Of a DNA stretch of 64,000 bases, positions 58,427 through 64,000 are shown one piece after another. The position numbers and the translations under genes are program-made. The stretch is from JAOPZW01 sp963851295 (GTDB lineage: Bacteria > Actinomycetota > Thermoleophilia > Solirubrobacterales > Solirubrobacteraceae). The DNA lies in contig CAWKOS010000013.1 in assembly GCA_963851295.1 (NCBI GenBank), forward strand, positions 1 through 64,000, in the 5' to 3' direction. How positions within the stretch are numbered: the first letter of the stretch is position 1; each line of letters begins with the position of its first letter. Below the pieces are notes generated by a model. That model was given only the letters and a program-made list of their open reading frames with translations. It had not been told where the DNA came from and searched no databases.

Positions 58427-60003
58427 GCGCCGCGGCCCCCTCGGTCGCCAGGCCGCGCGCGCGCCTGGCGCGCCTGGGCACGGCCCGCCTGGCCGTGAGC
58501 GTGCCGAAGTCGATCCTGGCGCTCGCCTTTCTCGTCGGGCTGTCGCTGGCGCTGCGCACGCAGGCGATCCACGCGCGCTTCTGGATCGACGAGGGCCTCT
58601 CGGTCGGCATCGCCTCCCATCACCTGACCGACATCCCGAGCGTCCTGCGCAAGGACGGCTCGCCGCCGCTGTACTACCTGATCCTCAAGCTGTGGACGAG
58701 CGTCTTCGGCAACGGCGAGGGCGAGACGCACGCGCTCTCGGTCGCCTTCGCGATCTCCACGGTGCCGGTCGCGTGGCTCGGGGCGCGCGCCCTCTTCGGC
58801 GATCGCGCCGCCTGGATCGCCGCCCTGCTCACGGCGATCAACCCGTTCCTGACCTATTACGCGGAGGAGACGAGGATGTACACCCTCGTCGCCCTCCTCT
58901 CGACCGTGGTCACGGCGACCTTCGTGGTGGCCTTCGTGCAGGGCAGGCGCGGATGGCTGCCGGTGTTCGGCGCCTCACTGGCGCTGCTCGCCTACGCGCA
59001 CAACTGGGGGCTCTTCCTGGCCCTGGGCACGGTGGCCGCGCTCGTCCCCGTCTGGCGGCTGTCGGCCGACCGGCGGGCGCTGCTGCGCGACGCCGCCATC
59101 GCCTACGGCGTCGCCGCGGTCCTCTACCTGCCGTGGACCCCGGTCCTGCTCTCGCAGGCCAGGCACACCGGCGCGCCCTGGGCCGAGCGCCCCGATTTCC
59201 AGGACATCCTCAACGGGCTGGCGACGCTGCTCGGCGGCGCCGCCCCGGCGATGGCCTTCGCGCTCGCGGCCGGCTTCGGCCTGAGCACGATCCTGGCCGG
59301 CCCGCGGCGCTCGCCGCGGGCCCGCGCCGCGCTCTCGGTGGCGATCATGGGGCTCACGGCGCTGGCGCTCGCCTGGCTGGCGTCGCAGGCCTCGCCCGCC
59401 TGGTCGAACCGCTACTTCGCGGTCTTCGTCGGCCCGGTGCTCCTGCTCGGCGCCGCCGGCCTGGCCCGCGGCGGCAAGCTGGGTCTCGTCGTCGTCGCGA
59501 TCCTCGTCGCCTTCTGGTTCAACCCGCGCACGGGCGCGCTGAACACCAAGAGCAACGCCCACACCGTCGCGGTGCTCACGCGCGACCGCCTCGAGCGCGG
59601 CGACATGGTCGTCGCCATCCACCCCGAGCAGGGGCCGGTGATGCACTACTACCTGCCCCAGGACGCCGGCCTGCGCTGGGCCGACGCCCTCGGGCCGGTC
59701 GGCGACCCGACGGTCTTCGACTGGCGCGACGCGCTCGATCGCCTCAAGGCGGCCAAGCCGACGCCCACCGAGGACGCCCTCGTGCGCACGCTGCAGCCCG
59801 GCCAGAAGCTCCTCGCGATCTTCCCGATCATCCGCACCGCGCGCTGGGGCGCGCCGTGGACGAGCGAGGTGCGCAAGCGCTCGGCGCAGTGGCAGCGGGT
59901 CCTCGATCGCGACAAGCGCCTGTCGCGGACCCTCGCCGCCCCCGTGACCGAGGGCAAGCCGCTGCCCAAGGGCGTGCGCGCGGTGCTCTACGAGCGCCGT
60001 TAA
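58423..60003 (+). CDS. GT-C family glycosyltransferase (ArnT/PMT-like)
   Basis: A 526-residue polytopic enzyme. The first periplasmic loop has FWIDEGLSVGIASHHL with D-E (GT39/GT83 catalytic acid), then SPPLYYLILKLWTSV and LTYYAEETRMYTLVALL, a strong family signature. About eleven membrane segments are followed by a soluble C-terminal region. It probably moves a sugar from a lipid carrier to an envelope polymer. GTG start, coupled to the previous gene. The following flavoprotein is on the same strand. Confidence 0.88.
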   Translation: MSAAAPSVARPRARLARLGTARLAVSVPKSILALAFLVGLSLALRTQAIHARFWIDEGLSVGIASHHLTDIPSVLRKDGSPPLYYLILKLWTSVFGNGEGETHALSVAFAISTVPVAWLGARALFGDRAAWIAALLTAINPFLTYYAEETRMYTLVALLSTVVTATFVVAFVQGRRGWLPVFGASLALLAYAHNWGLFLALGTVAALVPVWRLSADRRALLRDAAIAYGVAAVLYLPWTPVLLSQARHTGAPWAERPDFQDILNGLATLLGGAAPAMAFALAAGFGLSTILAGPRRSPRARAALSVAIMGLTALALAWLASQASPAWSNRYFAVFVGPVLLLGAAGLARGGKLGLVVVAILVAFWFNPRTGALNTKSNAHTVAVLTRDRLERGDMVVAIHPEQGPVMHYYLPQDAGLRWADALGPVGDPTVFDWRDALDRLKAAKPTPTEDALVRTLQPGQKLLAIFPIIRTARWGAPWTSEVRKRSAQWQRVLDRDKRLSRTLAAPVTEGKPLPKGVRAVLYERR

Positions 60004-60066
60004 GGATCGTTAGCAACGATTAGCGAGGCGACTGAGAAGGCCTCGCGAGGGGGGAGGCTGTCGGCC

Positions 60067-61590
60067 ATGACCCTCCTCGAGATCGACGCCCCGCGCTCCG
60101 GCGACGGCGGCGGCGACCGTCCCTACGTCGTGATCGGCGGTGGCCCGGCGGGGCTGACCGCCGGCTACCTGCTGGCGAAGGCCGGCCGCCACGTGATCGT
60201 GCTGGAGGCCGACGACCAGGTCGGCGGCCTGGCCAAGACCGTCGTCGACCCCGACGGCTACCGCTTCGACCTCGGCGGGCACCGCTTCTTCACCAAGAGC
60301 CAGGAGGTCAACGACCTCTGGCTCGAGATCATGGGCGACGAGTTCCTGATGCGCCCGCGCATGTCGCGCATCTACTGGCGCGGGCGCTATCTCGACTACC
60401 CGCTGAAGGGCGCCGATGTCGTCAAGAAGCTCGGCCCGATCGAGCTCGTGCGCTGCACGCTCAGCTACGCGTGGGCCGCCATCAAGCCCAAGGGTCGCGA
60501 GGACGACCTCGAGACGTGGGTCTCCAACCGCTTCGGCAAGCGCCTCTACAGCCACTTCTTCAAGAGTTACACGGAGAAGGTCTGGGGCGTCCCGGCCACC
60601 GAGGTGCGCTCCGAGTGGGCCGCCCAGCGCATCAAGGGCCTGAGCTTCTTCAGCGCCGCCAAGGCCGCCTTCTTCGGCAACAAGGGCAACAAGATCAAGT
60701 CGCTGATCGACAAGTTCCAGTACCCGCGCTACGGCCCCGGCCAGATGTGGGAGATGATGACCTCGCGCATCGAGGAGCTCGGCGGCGAGGTCCGCACCGA
60801 CACGCCCGCCACCCGCCTGGAGTTCGTCGACGGCGAGTGCATCGCCGTGCACACGCCCGACGAGGTCATCGAGCCCGAGGCCGTGATCTCCTCGCTGCCG
60901 CTGCGCGCCACCGCGGGCATTGCCGACCCGGAGCCCCCCAAGCGCGTCGTCGACGCCGCCAAGGGCCTGCGCTACCGCGACTTCCTGACCGTCGCGCTCG
61001 TGCTCGACGGCGAGGACCTCTTCCCGGACAACTGGATCTACATCCACGAGCCCGACGTCCACGTCGGCCGCATCCAGAACTACCGCTCCTGGAGCCCGTG
61101 GATGGTCCCGGACCCCGACACCGCCTGCGTGGGCCTGGAGTACTTCTGCTTCAAGGGCGACGACCTGTGGACGATGGACGACGACGGCCTCGTCGCCCTC
61201 GCCACCGAGGAGCTCCAGAAGCTCGGCCTCGCCCGCCCCGAGCAGGTGCGCCGCGGCTACGTCGTGCGCGTCCCGCTCGCCTACCCGATGTACGACGAGG
61301 ACTACGCCGAGCGCGTCGCGACGATCCGCGAGTGGCTGGACCCGCTGGGGACCAACTTCCAGCAGGTCGGGCGCAACGGGCTGCACCGCTACAACAACTC
61401 CGACCACTCGATGCTGAGCGCCATGCGCGCCGTCGACAACGTCCTCGTGAAGGCCGGCCACGACATCTGGGCCGTCAACGTCGAGAGCGCCTACCACGAG
61501 GAGCAGAGCGACGCCGACGCCCAGCAGCCCTACAAGAAGGTGCCGGTCACGCCGTCGATGAGCGAGGCGCTGGCGCCCGAGCGCGCCTAG
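60067..61590 (+). CDS. FAD-dependent amine-oxidase-fold oxidoreductase (UDP-sugar or polyprenyl modification)
   Basis: A 507-residue flavoprotein. It has GGGPAGLTAGYLLAKAG with FAD motif, DDQVGGLAKTVVDPDGYRFDLG with the UDP-galactopyranose mutase / protoporphyrinogen oxidase style, GHRFFTKSQEV, a long middle domain, and a C-terminal HSMLSAMRAVDN FAD-binding end. Similar proteins occur next to polysaccharide genes. The substrate is not proven; UDP-sugar ring contraction and other lipid-linked sugar oxidations are open. GGGGGGAGG is near the ATG. The flippase-like gene follows directly. Confidence 0.83.
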   Translation: MTLLEIDAPRSGDGGGDRPYVVIGGGPAGLTAGYLLAKAGRHVIVLEADDQVGGLAKTVVDPDGYRFDLGGHRFFTKSQEVNDLWLEIMGDEFLMRPRMSRIYWRGRYLDYPLKGADVVKKLGPIELVRCTLSYAWAAIKPKGREDDLETWVSNRFGKRLYSHFFKSYTEKVWGVPATEVRSEWAAQRIKGLSFFSAAKAAFFGNKGNKIKSLIDKFQYPRYGPGQMWEMMTSRIEELGGEVRTDTPATRLEFVDGECIAVHTPDEVIEPEAVISSLPLRATAGIADPEPPKRVVDAAKGLRYRDFLTVALVLDGEDLFPDNWIYIHEPDVHVGRIQNYRSWSPWMVPDPDTACVGLEYFCFKGDDLWTMDDDGLVALATEELQKLGLARPEQVRRGYVVRVPLAYPMYDEDYAERVATIREWLDPLGTNFQQVGRNGLHRYNNSDHSMLSAMRAVDNVLVKAGHDIWAVNVESAYHEEQSDADAQQPYKKVPVTPSMSEALAPERA

Positions 61591-62573
61591 TGCCCCTTCG
61601 CGGCCGAGCCCTGCTGCTTCCGGCGGCCGTCTCCGCGGTCGCCCTGGTCGCGGTGGCCTGGTGGGCGTCGCGCCAGCAGATGCCCGACCTGCCGGCGCCC
61701 TCCGTGGCGCTCCCGCGCCTGGGCGCCGCGCTCGGGCTCTACGCGCTCGCCACGCTCCTGCGCGGCGAGCGCTGGCTGCGCCTGCTGCGGATCGGCGCCG
61801 GCGCCGACCACCCGGACGCGCGGCGCATGTCGCGCCTGGACGCCTACGCGATCACCACCGTCGGCTACATGGGCAACAACGCGCTGCCCGCGCGCGCCGG
61901 CGACCTCATCAAGTCGGTGCTCAGCTCGCGCGAGACCGGCACCGCGACCGCCGATGGGTTCGGCACCCTCGTCGCCGAGCGCGTCCTGGACATGGCGGCG
62001 CTCGCGGTGCTGTTCGCGGTCCTCGTCACGACCCTCCACCTCCCGCTCGGCCTCCCCGGCTGGGTGCCGGCGGTCGTGGGCGTCGCGCTGGTCCTCGCCG
62101 CGGTCGCCGCGGCGATCCTCGGCCGCGACACCGGCGCCGGGCGGCGCCTGCGCGAGCTCCTCACGCGGCTGCTCGCGCCGACGCGCGCCCTGGGCTCGGG
62201 CGCCGGCAGCGGTCTGCTGGCCGTGTCGGTCGTCCTCTGGCTCGTCGAGGGCTCGGTCTACGCCGTCCTGGGCGCCGTCGCCGGCCTGCACCTGACGCTC
62301 CTCGACGGCTTCTACATCATGGCCCTGGCCAACCTCGTGGCGCTCGTGCCCGCCGCGCCCGGCAACCTCGGCACCTTCGACGCGGCCGTGATCTTCGGCG
62401 TCGGCATCGTCGCCGCCGGCGGCCACGCGGCCGCGCTCGCCTACACCGTGATCCTGCGCTTCGTGCTCTACGTCCCGATCACCGTGGTCGGCCTGGCCGC
62501 CCTGGTGGCGCGCTACGGCGGGCTGCGGCGCGTCAACGTGGCGCTGCGGCGGACGGCGCCCGTCACGCAGTAG
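61590..62573 (+). CDS. Lysylphosphatidylglycerol-synthase-TM / UPF0104 flippase-like protein
   Basis: A 327-residue protein with about eight hydrophobic segments. The family motif is GYMGNNALPARAGDLIKSVL, then ADGFGTLVAERVLDM and LVALVPAAPGNLGTFDAAVI. Members are the membrane part of MprF or stand-alone (AglD-like) proteins linked to lipid-linked sugar handling. GTG 61590 overlaps the previous stop (TAGTG). With the flavoprotein and two GT-Cs it forms an envelope-glycan module. It is convergent, with 11 nt overlap, with the anti-sigma gene. Confidence 0.85.
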   Translation: MPLRGRALLLPAAVSAVALVAVAWWASRQQMPDLPAPSVALPRLGAALGLYALATLLRGERWLRLLRIGAGADHPDARRMSRLDAYAITTVGYMGNNALPARAGDLIKSVLSSRETGTATADGFGTLVAERVLDMAALAVLFAVLVTTLHLPLGLPGWVPAVVGVALVLAAVAAAILGRDTGAGRRLRELLTRLLAPTRALGSGAGSGLLAVSVVLWLVEGSVYAVLGAVAGLHLTLLDGFYIMALANLVALVPAAPGNLGTFDAAVIFGVGIVAAGGHAAALAYTVILRFVLYVPITVVGLAALVARYGGLRRVNVALRRTAPVTQ

Positions 62574-63030
62574 CCCCGTTCGCCGTCGCGCGCGGGCTGC
62601 GCAGGAACTCGAACCAGACGCGCGTCTGCCGTGTCCCGTCGCGCTCCATGCCCCAGCTGTCGCTCAGGCGCTCGACCAGGTAGAGGCCGTGGCCACCCGG
62701 CGCGGCGCGCCGCGACTGGACGGTCGGCACCGTGATCGAGCCGCCGTCGGTGACGGCCACGCGGACCGCATCGCGCCCGAGGACGAGCTCGAGCAGGATC
62801 TCGTGGGGACCGTCGGCTCGGGCGTGCAGCACGCTGTTGGTGACCAGCTCGTCGGCCAGCAGGAGCAGGTCGCGCGTCCGATCCGCGGCGAGGGTGCCGT
62901 CGAGACGGCCGGCGAGCTCGGCGCGGGCGCGCGCCGGCGCGGAGACGCCGCTCTCGAGCACCGTCTCCCAGATCGTCGCCGTCGGGCTCTGGGCCCACCA
63001 GGCGCGCTTCATCGGGGGAGCGCCAGGCAT
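62563..63030 (-). CDS. RsbW-type anti-sigma factor kinase
   Basis: A 155-residue HATPase_c protein: LLLLADELVTNSVLHARADG (N box with Asn), VRVAVTDGGS (G1), and GGHGLYLVERLSDSWGMER (G2). These bind a sigma factor and phosphorylate a STAS antagonist. The start at 63030 has GGAG 6 nt upstream but an in-frame ATG at 63012 is possible. The ATG at 63030 is the centre of a 16-bp palindrome. Its probable STAS partner is encoded at 63193-63588; no sigma factor is in the window. Confidence 0.87.
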   Translation of the reverse strand: MPGAPPMKRAWWAQSPTATIWETVLESGVSAPARARAELAGRLDGTLAADRTRDLLLLADELVTNSVLHARADGPHEILLELVLGRDAVRVAVTDGGSITVPTVQSRRAAPGGHGLYLVERLSDSWGMERDGTRQTRVWFEFLRSPRATANGATA

Positions 63031-63037
63031 GCCTGGC
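63022..63037. promoter_or_regulatory. 16-bp palindrome over the RsbW start codon
   Basis: GCCAGGCATGCCTGGC is a perfect palindrome centred on the ATG at 63028-63030. It may block the start when folded in RNA or be a protein site. Confidence 0.45.
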
Positions 63038-63192
63038 TCCGTTCTCGCCTCCGTCCTGGATCCGAGCCGGGCGGCTGGAGAGGAAGGAGACGCAAAGAAC
63101 CCAACCACTCGGCCCGCGTTCCTCCGTCGTGCCTTCGACTGGCCCGACCTAGGACTCGCGTGCGGTCCAGCTTAGCCGCCGGCGACGGGCGG

Positions 63193-63588
63193 TCAAGCGC
63201 GCCCGTTGACGCCCGACACGGAGACGCCGCCGTTGTGGCGCGACGGGTGCTCGGAGACGATGGCCAGCCGCCCGTCGAGCTCGCACAGCTCCAGAACCCG
63301 GCGCACCGGGCCGTCGCCGACGATCACGACGACCCTCGCCCCCGAGTCGACGGCGCGCCGGTCCGCCTCGATCAGCATGCGCACGCCGGTGGAGTCGATG
63401 AACCGCGTATCGGTGAGATCGACGACGAGCATCTCGGCGTCGAAGTGCTCGCCGAGGGCCGCCGAGAGCCGGGGGGCCGTGGCGAGGTCCAGCTCGCCGG
63501 TGACGACGACGGTGGCCACCGCGTCGTGGCGCCCGACGGTCACGTCGAACTGCGGGAACGCTTCTTGGAAGGAGGCCACGTGGCACAC
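63193..63588 (-). CDS. STAS-domain anti-sigma factor antagonist
   Basis: A 131-residue protein with the RsbV/SpoIIAA pattern: FDVTVGRHDAVATVVVTGEL, then DLATAPRLSAALGE, LVVDLTDTRFIDSTGVRMLI with the phospho-Ser, and a C-terminal SSHxG-like strand. It is released when dephosphorylated and binds the anti-sigma kinase. GTG 63588 or 63579 as start (the latter has CGAGG 8 nt upstream). Same strand as the RsbW-like gene, separated by 160 nt. Confidence 0.87.
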   Translation of the reverse strand: MCHVASFQEAFPQFDVTVGRHDAVATVVVTGELDLATAPRLSAALGEHFDAEMLVVDLTDTRFIDSTGVRMLIEADRRAVDSGARVVVIVGDGPVRRVLELCELDGRLAIVSEHPSRHNGGVSVSGVNGRA

Positions 63589-63897
63589 CTCGGTTCGTCA
63601 GGCTGGACCCGTCGGCGGGCGGCGCAACGCCGCAACGCATCCGTGGCATGTCACTGGCCCCCGACGCCTGACCGACGCCCGGGTCCTCGCAGCATCCTAG
63701 ACCTCCCCGGGGGACGCCTGGGTTAAGTTCGCCGCCCATCTCGGCGGTGGGGTGTAGGCTGGGTGGAACGTTGGCCCCGGCGACGTCCCGCGCGGACGTA
63801 CCGCGGGGCACGCGAGTCGCCCGACGGATCCCATCCGTCTCCTTCCTTCTTTCGCGCGACTCGACCCCGAGGAGGGAGGCGAGAACGGAGCTGGCGC
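63589..63897. other. Divergent intergenic region with leader hairpins
   Basis: 309 bases with no convincing gene. TAGGCT at 63755-63760 is a -10 candidate on the plus strand. In the leader of the next gene GACGGAT (63823-63829) pairs with ATCCGTC (63833-63839), inside a wider stem CGAGTCGC (63813-63820) / GCGACTCG (63856-63863). A GGAG lies 7 nt before the ATG at 63898. No SigB-type GTTT...GGGTA promoter is seen. Confidence 0.55.
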
Positions 63898-64000
63898 ATG
63901 TCCAGCCCCCAGTTCGATCCGTCCACCAGCGGCCCGCACGGCCTGGCCATCAGCAACCTCATCGTCCGCCTGCTCAGCGAGTACACCGGCCGCGGCCCGA
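63898..64000 (+). CDS. DUF2294 family protein, 5' part only
   Basis: Only 34 residues are in the window: SSPQFDPSTSGPHGLAISNL, then I-V-R-L-L-S-E-Y-T-G-R-G-P. The I-S-N-x-I-V-R-L-x-x-E-Y-x-G-R-G-P pattern is typical of DUF2294 proteins. GGAG is 7 nt before the ATG and a double hairpin leader precedes it. Function is not established. It is divergent from the STAS gene. The rest lies beyond the window end. Confidence 0.6.
   Translation, partial: MSSPQFDPSTSGPHGLAISNLIVRLLSEYTGRGP

Overview
The window is a GC-rich chromosomal segment of an actinobacterium. Three features point to the deep-branching Thermoleophilia / Solirubrobacterales side rather than Mycobacterium or Streptomyces. It carries a pair of small secreted paralogs with the signal-peptide style common in that group, most starts are GTG or ATG (with a few TTG) in tightly overlapping operons, and there is a long housekeeping backbone in actinobacterial order: tilS, hpt, ftsH, folP, folB, folK, coaX, dus, greA, lysS, clpC, radA, disA, carD, ispD, ispF (14.3 to 54.3 kb). 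The lineage is an inference from gene content; no rRNA gene is present. I saw no tRNA, rRNA, CRISPR array, transposase or prophage.

Layout. 0.3-5.5 kb: PadR regulator with an SRPBCC protein, a reversed-order 3-hydroxyacyl-CoA dehydrogenase/enoyl-CoA hydratase, a sirtuin with a SIRT5-like acyl-pocket motif, and an APC permease. 5.6-9.0 kb: a three-module peptidoglycan hydrolase and an unknown protein. 9.3-12.9 kb: two phasin-like coiled-coil proteins around a nucleoside-phosphorylase-like protein, then an epimerase / acyltransferase / SCP2 operon. 12.9-14.3 kb: a strong promoter, a structured non-coding stretch and a MerR-adenylate-cyclase fusion. 14.3-31 kb: the tilS-hpt-ftsH and folP-folB-folK backbone, interrupted by an amino-sugar module (GntR, NagA, SIS deaminase) with a DasR-type operator, a LuxR regulator, a cupin, an MFS transporter and a TetR-MMPL-thioesterase module. 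31-42 kb: TetR/hydrolase pair, a 280-bp inverted-repeat element, coaX, dus, greA, lysS, a lipoprotein peptidase, clpC and a stand-alone cyclic-nucleotide-binding protein. 42-54 kb: secreted paralogs around a CDGSH protein and a PLP enzyme, then radA, disA, carD, ispD, a secreted beta-propeller/RTX protein, a methyltransferase, a PHP phosphatase and ispF. 54-64 kb: arginase-like protein, a secreted repeat protein, a four-gene envelope-glycan module (two GT-C enzymes, a flavoprotein, a flippase-like protein), and an RsbW/STAS partner-switch pair followed by the start of a DUF2294 gene.

How it works together. The backbone supplies tRNA lysidine, purine salvage, folate, CoA, isoprenoid and lysyl-tRNA synthesis plus protein quality control (FtsH, ClpC), c-di-AMP (DisA) and RNA-polymerase control (CarD). 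Accessory modules sit between backbone genes, each with its own regulator. A recurrent promoter design stands out: a -10 hexamer 5-9 nt before the start codon and no Shine-Dalgarno, implying many leaderless mRNAs. In two places such promoters overlap back to back. Other unusual points are carD, whose only well-placed start is ATT; apparent single-base insertions in hpt and radA; a 16-bp perfect hairpin inside ispD; and shared palindromes in convergent intergenic gaps.
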